Positions 55,101-64,000 of a stretch of DNA of 64,000 bases are shown piece after piece. The stretch comes from Tetraselmis striata (lineage: Eukaryota; Chlorophyta; Chlorodendrophyceae; Chlorodendrales; Chlorodendraceae): contig VCJN01002685.1 in NCBI GenBank assembly GCA_006384855.1, positions 39,079-103,078 of the forward strand. The letters are read 5' to 3'. Numbering within the stretch: position 1 is the stretch's first letter; every line of letters starts with the position of its first letter. The position numbers and the translations under genes were made by a program. The notes beneath the pieces were generated by a model. The model did no database searches and was not told the origin of the DNA. It saw only the letters and a list, made by a program, of their open reading frames with translations.

Positions 55101-58034
55101 CATCTCTGGCAGCCGGGCGGCGTGCTGCCGCAGCGCGGGACAGCACAGGGAGCGTCAGGGTCAGGCGCGCGGAGGACAGGGCGCGCGCCCCAGGACAACA
55201 CCCGTTCTTCAATGGGTAAGATCACCACAGGAGGTCAGGTAACCATGGGATTTAGAACCGCACACGGTGCTCTAGTAAATGGGCTCTGTATCTGTCTACT
55301 ATCGTTACACAGCTACCACTGGCCCATTGCAGACTCCGCCTGCCCACCATACTCGCACTGCTGCACACCGCCCACGCGCTTACTATCCGTCGCCGTGGCG
55401 AAAGGTTCACTCGCAACAGACACACACAGTCCATCTTTAACATTTTAGAATGGTGTTATGTGTCGCTTCTCGCACATGTAACCAGGGAATAAAGGCTCAA
55501 AATAGCAAGACGGCATTGCTCTCCGTGCTAAAATACGTTTAAATGTCAGGATCCAGCTACCGCAATACTGTACTGAGAAGTTTCGCATTCAGGCCTGCCA
55601 TCCAACGCGCCATAAAACCCGCTTTGGAAAGAAGTGCACATATAACAGAAAACATGCTATTGCCAAGCTTTCACGAGCTCCGCGACCGGGAGGCAGAGGG
55701 GGGGGGGGGGGGGGAGGCGCACAGGCGGCCCACCTGTTCCTCGCTAGCAGCAAGCTTCTCCCTCAGGGCGGCCGATTCCTGCAATCGTGGCATGAGAGGG
55801 GAGGGAATGGGGGGGGGGGGGGGGGGGGGGGGTCAGCTAGGAGAATGCATAGGGAAGGAGCAATACAGCCCCTGATGATGGAGAGAAACACCGCGGCACG
55901 AGTGTCCCTATTTTGTCGCTGGCCGGCCCATCATAGTCCACGTGACGACCTGCCGGGGTACCCGCCACACTTTTCACACCCGCGTGGATTTCCGGTGTGG
56001 TCGATGTCACATGCAGGGGAATTCCTGCCGAGCTTTGTGCGCCGCACGGTTTTTGGGGTTTAAAACTCTAAACCCATACTCCCTACGCGGTGGCATGGGA
56101 AGAAGATCCGTGCATAGCAAGCATGTATGAATGAAGGAAGCACGCGCCACTCGGCGACGTACGGGTAACAAGTGAGCGAGGGACCGCTTACGTGGCCGCA
56201 GCGCCCGGAATGCGGCTACTGATGATGTGACAGGTGCACCAGAGAGGCCGTCCCACGGACTGAAGGTTCCAGATATTCCGACCAATATGCGAATGGATGT
56301 GAAGTTGACGCAGTGAGCACTGCCTAGGTGCATCGTATCGTCGTCAGTAGGGCACGGCAAGCAGCTAGCAGGAGGGGCAAGGAGGGAGGATCGGCGGAAT
56401 GGGGGAGAAGGGGGGGGGGGGGGGGGGGCGGACCTGAGCGGCAGAGGTTGCCGCCGCCTGCGCCGCCGCTGCAGCTTCCGCACGCTCGGCGGCCAAGCTG
56501 GCCTGGGTGGCAGCTTCGGCGGCAGCCGCCAGTAGTGCGTCGACGCCCCCTGCGGCATCTATCTTTTCCAGGGTTGCCGAGGCGGCCTCGAGCTGCTGCT
56601 GCGCGACGGCCGCCTACCGTTGCGGCGCCAACCAAGCGGGGCCCTGGATGTGAAGGCCCGAAGGGAGCGCATGGCCAGGGCTACCCGCCCCACCGGCCGG
56701 CCTTTGCTAGCCCCAGTCTGGCGGCGTGGGAGGGGGGGCCAGGGGCGGAGGGGAGGAGGAAGAGGGGGGGTTTCAGGCTTCACCTTGTTCTCCGCCCGCT
56801 CCAACCGCTTGACCTGCACCGCCAAGTGGTCCCTCTCCTTCTTCACCTGCGTCCCCAACCCACCCCAAACACATCAGTCCATCGCCACCTGCAGGTCTGT
56901 TGCCCCCGCCCCGCCCCCACCCCCGCGCCTCATCACCCCTCCCCCCCAAACAACGTACCCACCCTCCCAAGCGCCCGGTGGCATTGTAGTTGGGTGGGCG
57001 TAGAAAGGCGTGTAAAGGGAGGAAATATGAGGGGGCCAAGGGGAAGAACAGGGGGTGCCCGCCTCCTTGGCTTCCTTCAGTTTTCCCTTCAGCCTGCTGA
57101 TCTCCGCCTCCGCCGCCGCCAGCTCCTCCGCCCGCTTCGCCAGCTCTTGCTGCGCAGCGCCGTGAGCACAAAACCGATCTCAGCCCCGCGGGGTGGACTG
57201 GCGTTGGAACGTGCTGGGTGTGCATGAAAGGGGAGCAGCAGGCATATCACCTCTGCCACTGAAGGCCCCGCTGGGGCGGGGACCGCCTGGGCGCGGTGCT
57301 CTGCGGACTCCGCGGGCTTCTTGGAGGAGCGCTTCTTTGGGGGCGCAACCTCTGCGGGCGGGTCGGGCCCAGCAGAGGAGCCGCGCGGTGAAGACGGGAC
57401 GGGCGGCGTCGCGGTGGCGCGGCGGCTGCTTTGGCCCGAGCCGCCCACGGAGCCAGGCTCAAAGCCGCTGAGGTCCTGGTCGTTGATGACTTCGCCGCTC
57501 ATGGAGCTGAGGCCCGTGAGGCCGCTGACCTCTGTCATGCCGTCGTCGGGGACGTAGCCCTTCAGCATGCTGGCGTGGATCACCAGCTAAAGAGGGGGCG
57601 GGGGGGGGGGGGGGGGGGGGGGGAGGACTCGTCAGCTGGGGAAGGAATGAGGGAGGCCAAGGAAGGCCGGGAGGGCTTTGGGCGATGAGGGGGCTTGCCT
57701 TGAGGTAGCCGGTGCCGCCAGAGGCCACCTTGAACTTGATGGGCACGGTGACGTCCTCCGCCGAGGCGGAAAAGTTGATGTAGCGCACCATGTTGACCAC
57801 CGACTTGCCGAGTGTCATCATCTTGGAGGTGTCGCCTTTGCTGGGCACCTCCACCTTGAGCGAGTACTCCTGCCAGGCGAGGGGCGCGGCCGGGACACAG
57901 AAAGGGCGCAGCATTTGCCTTGTAAAGATGAACGCAATGAAAATAAGGATCTTTTTAACTCCGACTCTTAATCCCAGGTACGAAATGTGTGCGTCAACAT
58001 TTCGCATGGCTGCGGCCGGCTCCCTCGCCCCTCG

Positions 58035-58079
<45 letters not shown>

Positions 58080-58489
58080 GCCCGCGCGCGCCCCGTTTCC
58101 TCCCCTTCCCACCCTCGAGCTGACCTATCGGGCATGGATTCGGCCCGGGACCCTCAGCTCGGCCCGGCCTCGGCGGTATTCAATCTGGGAACATCCGTGC
58201 GGTCGGCGGTTCCGAGGAAGAGGCGCCGCACCTTCGCCTCCAGCTGGTTTCGCGGGTCGCGGTACACCGTGGCCACCTGGGTGAGCTGCTGCTCGAAAGT
58301 GGCGATGCCATCGCGCACGTCCACCAGCCGGCTCAGCTGCACCTTGGCGCCGCGCGCCCACAGCACGCGGCACTGCGTGCAGCCGGCGGGCAGCCCCTCT
58401 AGCGTGCCCAGCTGCAGGTCGAAGCGGTACTTCAGGCTCTGAGAGCCCGCCTTCTTGCGGTCTATCTGCCGCTGCAGCTTCTTGAACAT
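49153..58489 (-). CDS. NT-C2 domain long coiled-coil protein (about 901 aa, 15 exons)
   Basis: Exons in order: 58232-58489, 57699-57869, 57251-57586, 57063-57149, 56784-56846, 56434-56613, 55734-55778, 54855-55124, 53833-54270, 52973-53113, 51770-52098, 51445-51500, 50803-50876, 50051-50208, 49153-49252. All junctions agree in phase and give one uninterrupted frame. Residues 1-143 form an NT-C2 domain of the EEIG1/EHBP1 type (MFKKLQRQIDRKKAG, then EYSLKVEVPSK and IKFKVASGGTGYLK). Residues 144-255 are a Ser/Pro-rich linker. From about 256 to the end the protein is an Ala/Glu/Arg-rich coiled coil ending LYKKEQS. Introns 2 and 4 use GC-AG boundaries; the rest are GT-AG. Plant and animal relatives link membranes to the cytoskeleton, so an organelle or vesicle tethering role is inferred. 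C runs in the sense strand crowd the introns. Confidence 0.88.
51600..51764. repeat. TATATG microsatellite, T run and G run in an intron
   Basis: TATATGTATATA repeats (51611-51710), a 19-bp T run (51726-51744) and a 20-bp G run (51745-51764) fill the intron after exon 11 of the NT-C2 gene. Read in gene sense this is C20 then A19, starting six bases after the donor. Confidence 0.8.
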
Positions 58490-58919
58490 GATAGCTGGCG
58501 GGACGGAGTGCAGTGTTCTGTGGAGCTTTAGGACCTCGACGAGGGAGAGGGCGCTACCGGCGTTGTTGCAGGTGGAGTAGCAGCTCAACCGGCGGCACGA
58601 GCAGCAGTGTTGATGGGCAGTGTTGTGACGTTGTGACTCGCCGCGCGCCTCTCGCTAGCTCATCAGTCATCGTCTGCCATCTGTCCCGCCGCCGCCGCGG
58701 CAACGAACCGTCTGTGTGTGGCTGTCTCCAGCAGTTGCTCATGAATAGTCGCGTCCTGTACCTGTACGACTAAGGATTTATGTATGTATATAAATCAGTA
58801 CTACTTGTATATATTGGTATATGGTCGCCACGAGTACTCGCGTAATAACGGTATTATTTATACAGTATTATAAACACATGGGTATATTTCATGTAGTGTG
58901 CATTTTACGGTAAGTTATA
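58490..58919. other. Upstream region of the NT-C2 gene
   Basis: About 430 bp between the start codon and the pogo-like element. AT-rich sequence with ATATAT and TATTTATAC at 58780-58870 may serve the promoter, but no defined element is visible. Confidence 0.35.
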
Positions 58920-59369
58920 TGGCGAGTAAAAAAGTGATTAAGGGCCAGACGGTATTAACGTTGATTAAGGGCCACTCAGCACTCGGGCTCCGCTAGGTCC
59001 CAGCACGGATGCCCGTTTGACCCACTGATGGCGGGGCCCTAAAGCCCCACAAGAATGCCACCTACAGGAAACCCTGAGCCACCGCATTCACACGGTCCGT
59101 TTCGCAAAGTTTGTTGCGCGTATGCCTACAAGCGGACAGCAACCGCTTCCGAGGCCACCTCTTACGCGCTGCGACAGCGTTCCGGGTGACTGATCCTCCA
59201 AGTGAGGGTCGCCTTGGTGAAGTCCGTGAGCGTTCCCCTCAGTACTACGATTCCATGTTCCGCCTTGCCGCTTGCCGCCCATTTGGCCTTCCGGCGGCTC
59301 CGATATGTCCTCTCGTTTGGCGAGCCATGCCCTTGTGATTTTTGCTCCTTCTCGGTACAAGCAAGGTAT

Positions 59370-60090
59370 GCTGGCCCGTTTTGAGGATGCTGGCGTGGAT
59401 TTCACTCCTTCAACTTGGGCGGCCGCGTACGCTCATCACGTGGCACGTTGCTCTGGGGGCGACTCCAATCACGCCGCACACGAGTGGGCGGCACATGCAT
59501 GGCCTTTCCGACATTTGCCACGACGCGAAGTCCGCGCTGGGCGTGGGTGTCCAGATCCTCACGGACCCGTCGGTGCTTGTTTCTGATCCGAAGGGCAGCG
59601 ACGGCCGGCCGGCCAATGTTGGGCTTTTTGCTTGGGTATGGCGGTATCCGCGGGAACACGGATGCTGTCGATACCACCATTGCCCCTATCCTCGGTGTGT
59701 CAAGCTCGGATCCAACAAATGCTTTGCGGGCTGCAGAGCGCCACAAAATCCAGACGAGGGTGTCCGAAACGCCGCCGGCATGCTTCGCTTTGTTCCTTTC
59801 GCCGTTTCCGAGTTTGGCTCGCTGGCCCCTCACGCTGAGGCTTTCTTGGTGGAGCTCGCGAAAGCTAGCCACACACACTGGCCAAAAAATCGGCCAGCTC
59901 TTGTCTGCGATGCGCCGCCGTTTCTCCTTGCTCATCAACATGGCACATGCAGACAACGTTCTTGGCGGGGTCGCGGCCGCGCGTGCGGCACGTGATGGTG
60001 CTCCTGCGCATGCGTCGCGTCGCTCGTCGGCTTGTGTTGCTATGACCCGGGTCATTGGCTGCAAGCGTCCTCTCCGCGGCTGATAGCCTA
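59370..60090 (+). pseudogene. RLE-type LINE C-terminal fragment inside the pogo-like element
   Basis: Protein-like stretches in three frames: HGLSDICHDAKSALGVGV and SDGRPANVGLFAWV, then GNTDAVDTTIAPILGVSSS and DPTNALRAAERHKIQT, then GMLRFVPFAVSEFGSLAPHA and AEAFLVELAK. The order (HD-like segment, RPA...D..VDTT core, FVPFAV..FG) matches the endonuclease and C-terminal extension of RLE-type retroelements, as in the LINE at 9038-12456 but from a different family. At least two frame changes are present, and no RT core precedes it. Confidence 0.55.
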
Positions 60091-60746
60091 CCCCGGGGCG
60101 GCGGTCCCTTTGGTTCCTGGCAGCTAAGCGACTTCGTGGTTCCCTTGGCTCCTCCTTGGTTCTTGGCTCCCTGGCCTCCTGCTCGACCTTGGTTTCATGC
60201 TTATGTCTCTCTTTTGCTGGCAACCTGTCATAGTTGCTATATTAGATATGTTTTGTAGTGCGCATTTGTGAAAGCCCTAGTGTAATAATTATAATGCCGC
60301 CTAGGGTTGCCTGGTGGGCTGGAATAGTGGCGCGGTGCGCTGCTGGTCAACATTGTAAAAAGATGCCCTTTTGATTTTTTCTCCGATCGGGCCGAATCCT
60401 TAAGTCGGCACCCCCGACAGACTCGACCTGTCACCACACCAAGCACCAAGCCGTGCATGCACGACCCCTATAAATCGTTGGCATGACCCTGCGGGGGTAC
60501 TGGGGCATATCGACAATGATTTGGGTACGCGGAGGGGTAGGTAGTCGAGGGCTTTAAGAGCGCCGGCCCTGGCCAGCGAGATCCGGTCGCGATGGCGCCG
60601 TAGCGTCGCTCGTGCACCTCCGCGGAAAAGGCTTTGTTCATACATGGAAGAGGCTCTCGGCATCAAGCAGGCGGCTTGCTAATGCGCGTGGGAAGGGTCT
60701 AAGCAAGCTAGCATAGCATGCTGGCATTGCTTGGGGCACGTTCAGC

Positions 60747-61094
60747 ATGTGGGTGAAGGAGGCAGAGGACATTGCAAAGATCGATGGCAAGCGCGCGCTC
60801 ACCCCTGAGCAGGAGGAGATGCTTGTGCAGTATGTGCTATTGCATGCTAAGTATGCAGAAGCTCTCGAAAAAGATGAGATCCAAGCATTGGTTACAACAT
60901 GCATTGAGCAAGTGGCAGGCTACGCCCAGACAGAAAAAGCTGCGGCTGAGGCAAGAGAGTCGCTAGGTGACGAGCCGGCTAGTACAACACGCCCGCAATT
61001 ACTAGCGCCGGTACCGACAATGCCAGCCCGTGCCAGCCTCAACATCAACCAAAACGCCCCCACCCACCCTTCGGAGATGTCTCAGGCAACGTAG
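60747..61094 (+). CDS. CENP-B/Tc5-type HTH fragment
   Basis: A 115-codon frame starting MWVKEAEDIAKIDGKRALTP and continuing EQEEMLVQYVLLHAKYAEAL then EKDEIQALV. This matches the pattern of the DNA-binding CENP-B-type helix-turn-helix of pogo transposases (a basic start, LTPEQEE, a hydrophobic helix, a second acidic-capped helix). The catalytic part is missing, and the C-terminal 45 residues are Pro/Ala-rich. It may be a remnant or a short self-binding protein. Confidence 0.5.
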   Translation: MWVKEAEDIAKIDGKRALTPEQEEMLVQYVLLHAKYAEALEKDEIQALVTTCIEQVAGYAQTEKAAAEARESLGDEPASTTRPQLLAPVPTMPARASLNINQNAPTHPSEMSQAT

Positions 61095-61602
61095 GCAGCC
61101 AGCAGCCACTCCAAGAGGTCGCACCCGGGGCCACAGGGGCGCATGGCATCACCTAGGTGCAATATTGGCAACTTTGCACTATTGCGATGCAAGCGGCACC
61201 TGACCATCATGCGAACGACAATGCATGTGGGACGCCCCCCCACGGCGGACCTCCCCCTTGGAACTGCCCCTGATATAACTCGTCACCCTAACGAGGCACC
61301 AAGTAGGCTGTTGGGGCTGCCCAGGCCGCGTCGCTAGCTTGTAATGGACTGATGATGGCTCACGGTGGGTCAAGTGGCCCTTAATAGCGCAAGATCGGCC
61401 GGCACCCACTTTTCGACCGAGCCCCCCATCGGCCGGGCTCACCGGCCATCCACACCACAGAATGACTTATTCGCCTGGGATAACCTAGAAAGGGTCTGGG
61501 CCTAGCCCTATGCTGAGCTGGAGGGTTATCCCCCCAGAGTCAGAACGCTGTTGTGTCGCTTCCCACGCTAAGTGGCCCTTAATCACGTTTTTACTCGCTA
61601 TA

Positions 61603-63407
61603 GTATTTTAAAAATGGTTTTTACATGGGCTAGCTGGATTTGCATACCTGTATATTATTTTGACATTCTACACTCCTACGGGTCACGTACTCGTACAAAA
61701 ACCGGTACTTGGGCGGTGGCCCATTAAATATACTATCTGACATGGGCCGCGTCACTTTTGTCACGCCCCAGCAGGTTACAGTCCTCCCCCCACCCACCCG
61801 CTGCCTAGGTGGACCCGACGACCGTCCTCGGCCTTCTGAATCGCGAGCCCTCCGTCCGCCTCCCCCCCCGGATGGAAATGGGGGCGGGCTCGTGCACGGG
61901 TGGCACCTTGGTAGCCTTGGACCCGCTCGTGCTGTCACTACCGCGGAGGAGCAGTGACACCGGCGTTTTTTGTCGTTGCTGGTCCGGTCAACTTCTCGTT
62001 CGATGTTTGTTGAGCACCCTCTCCCTTCCTGTCTTGTCGGCGCCTCCACTTCACATTCGGCCTAGTGCCGCTATCGGAGTGGCCCGGGATGTTGTGATGG
62101 GGAGGGAGTTCCACGTTCGGCGGAATAAGGGGACGCGACCGAGCTGGCGGCGGATCTAGCGTTGGGAGGCCTGCGTCGGTTACCCGCCCGTGGCGCTCCG
62201 TTCTGGGTTGAACCCCCCCCCCCCCCCCCACTTCCGCTCCTTGCTGCGAGACCTTTTCGAATCCCCTTTCATGTTGGCGCCTCCACCTCACATTCATTCG
62301 GCCTAGTGCCGCTATTGGAGTGGCCCGGGATTGTGTGCATGAGAGAGCGTCCCTATTGCGTGGAGCGGCGGTTGGCGGCTGGCGATGCCTGGTCGGTGGC
62401 TGCCATTGCGGTTCCCGCCTATGGTGGCCCATAGCTGGATTTCTTTCTTAACTTCTTTATGGATTTCTTGAATTTTGTATCTAGCACATGTAATCAAGAT
62501 TACACTGCTGATTAGGTGTTAATATGCGTGGCTCGATAGAAGTAAGGTTCCACCGACAATATGCCCAATTTGTGTGTGTGTGTGGGGGGGGGGGGGGGGG
62601 GGTATAGTAGGTTCCCCCGTCGGCCAACATTGGGGAAAGCTTTATTAGTACGTTGAACGATGTATTTAATGCGGGTGGAGGTGTGCTCGCTCGTTGCTAT
62701 AATCATACATGGTACATTTGCCCGCGAGGCGACTACCCGTGGGTAGTAGGCCAACGTGCTTGAACGATACCGGTACATCGCTAGAGCCCGCTGGCCGATT
62801 GACATGCTTGAAACAACCAAAGGCAATCGGCCTCAGTGTGGAAGTATGGAATGTGTGCTGACATCGAGCTTGAGCGAGCATGCCAACTACAAGTATGTGT
62901 CAACTGCGGAGGAAGCCGCTTATTCCGTGAGTAGGGCAGAGTTTACACGAGTTTTTTTGCGGCGGAAGCAACAAAGACCGCATGAATGTTGATCATGTCT
63001 GCGCTATATGCAAGAAGTTACTACATGCATATCTCCATCACAACAATGCCAGCAACATCTCAACACCTTTCTCCCATGTGGTGAGCACGGCACTAATCAA
63101 CTAGTGGATAAAGAGCGTGATGTTGCCGAAAGGCAGAGGCTATGGGCACTGCTGACGCACATTTAGCAAGGCTTGCATAGTAGAGTATGGCTTTGCGCCA
63201 AACGCTATATATGTTCATATGAATATCATATATGGATAATTGTGAAACTATAAAAAATATTCATTGTAAATTAATTGGGCAGGTGAATCAAGCCATGACA
63301 GAATTAAGAAGTTTGTGGCGCATTCGCGTTGTCAGTGCCCGGGGTTGTGCCGTTGTCTGCGTGGGCTGGAGGCCCGGGGGGTTGGGGCGGCGGGGGGAGG
63401 GGGGGGT

Positions 63408-63438
<31 letters not shown>

Positions 63439-64000
63439 CTATGGGCCATGTCAAAATATGATATTGCTACCCCCCCCCCCCCCCCCCCCCCGCCCCCCCA
63501 ACTGACGGTACGGTACATTTACTCGTATTTCTACCACACAGCAATTCTGGTACCTCTGAAAACGCTGACAACAATAATGTTTGTGCTAACAATTTTAGCT
63601 CGTATCTCCACGACGACCTCGTATTATTTTTCCACCTCGTATTTTCCAAGCTCGCGCATTTCCATCGCGGAATGCCAACGCGCCATCTCTCCGTCGTAAA
63701 ATGCAGATATGCTGAGCATCCAGCACTGCACAAACTACTCGGGGTGATTGCCGCCGGCCCACCCGCGCGGCTGTTCGCGGGGCAGCGCATACGAGTGCGG
63801 GTACCGTACTGTACAAACATACAAACGCACTGTACTCTCCGCGCATACATACGGATACCCGCCTCGTCCGCGCTGGCAGCGCCAGCAGGACCCCCTTCTG
63901 ACCCCCCTTAGGGCGCTGGTGGACAGAAGGCCGGGCCGTTGGCGTCGCCGTGGTGCTGTCCATTCCGCGCTGGTCGTCGCGCTGCACCCGCTGGCACGCA
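61603..64000. other. Unassigned stretch to the window end
   Basis: Contains C/G runs at 62213-62229, 62584-62602, 63392-63438 and 63470-63499, and the duplicated block described separately. Around 62850-63170 two frames look weakly coding (CGSMECVLTSSLSEHANYKY; HVCAICKKLLHAYL with C-x2-C) but nothing is recognised. Confidence 0.4.
62039..62331 (+). repeat. Direct duplication, two blocks of about 55 bp
   Basis: GGCGCCTCCAC(T/C)TCACATTC and CGGCCTAGTGCCGCTAT, then GGAGTGGCCCGGGAT, occur at 62039-62090 and 62276-62331 in the same orientation, 237 bp apart. This could be a pair of satellite units or short direct ends of a small element. Confidence 0.6.

Larger units (their letters stand above)
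58920..61600 (+). mobile_element. Pogo-like DNA transposon, 2.68 kb, TA target site
   Basis: The ends are inverted repeats, left T(G)GCGAGTAAAAA then AGTGATTAAGGGCC, right complement TAGCGAGTAAAAA then CGTGATTAAGGGCC, about 27 bp with two mismatches. The dinucleotide TA flanks both ends (58918-58919 and 61601-61602). A second GATTAAGGGCCAC copy lies inside the left end (58962-58974), with an inverted copy near 61372. Inside is a CENP-B/Tc5-type helix-turn-helix (60747-61094). TA duplication plus that domain points to the Tc1/mariner-pogo group. No DDE domain is visible, and an LINE fragment occupies much of the interior, so this is a non-autonomous, nested copy. Confidence 0.68.
13437..63499. 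repeat. Long G/C homopolymer tracts (set of more than 30)
   Basis: Runs of about 16-40 bases. G on the plus strand: 13437-13477, 17121-17140, 17870-17905, 19304-19319, 20585-20608, 20715-20734, 21122-21153, 27452-27493, 28514-28530, 41843-41862, 51158-51174, 51313-51340, 51745-51764, 53130-53150, 54820-54846, 55698-55714, 55809-55832, 56411-56428, 57600-57623, 62584-62602, 63392-63438. C on the plus strand: 13781-13801, 18565-18582, 23433-23476, 25465-25483, 30389-30406, 35117-35139, 37381-37402, 43670-43693, 47876-47895, 52930-52948, 58035-58065, 62213-62229, 63470-63499. Several hold one or two interrupting bases. Their exact lengths are probably unreliable. Confidence 0.85.

Noticed and set aside
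59402-60223. 273-codon open frame on the minus strand
   Set aside because: It is the reverse strand of the LINE C-terminal fragment, is basic and low in hydrophobic residues, and has no domain. The plus strand explains the sequence better.

Overview
The window looks like nuclear DNA of a green alga (Chlorophyta). Genes are rich in GC and split by many short introns. Two of the three host genes have the algal poly(A) signal TGTAA downstream, as does the tail of the resident LINE. Repeats include a chromodomain Ty3 retroelement, a LINE with a restriction-like endonuclease, and DNA transposons of CACTA-like and pogo-like type. More than 30 long G or C homopolymers interrupt the sequence. Nothing looks bacterial; the species cannot be named from this alone.

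Layout. 1-6554: a young Ty3/Gypsy element on the minus strand with near-identical LTRs and an accessory ORF between gag and pol. 6555-8280: nothing recognised. 8287-13345: a satellite-like repeat cluster holding an 80-bp LINE tail, a nearly full-length but decayed LINE, and a second retroelement fragment. 13346-20640: mostly unassigned, with a LINE tail, two decayed host-like coding stretches and a SINE. 20641-28031: a satellite array (unit about 410 bp) split by a 5.9-kb element with 35-bp inverted repeats and two intron-bearing genes. 29560-32000 and 37321-38115: old Ty3 fossils. 32655-35724: an RRM gene resembling nucleolar protein 8 (plus strand). 39531-39785: a tRNA-derived SINE. 43219-46514: an ammonium transporter gene (plus strand). 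49153-58489: a 15-exon gene (minus strand) for a protein of about 901 residues with an N-terminal NT-C2 domain and a long coiled coil. 58920-61600: a pogo-like transposon with a LINE fragment inside it. 61603-64000: unassigned.

The three host genes have unrelated roles: ribosome biogenesis (inferred), ammonium uptake, and organelle or cytoskeleton tethering (inferred). They share one structural habit: long C runs in the sense strand of introns, often close to splice sites. Both the transporter and the RRM gene read correctly only if one homopolymer is one base longer or shorter, which suggests consensus errors rather than dead genes. Most of the remaining sequence is layered mobile DNA, and several insertions can be ordered in time because one interrupts another.
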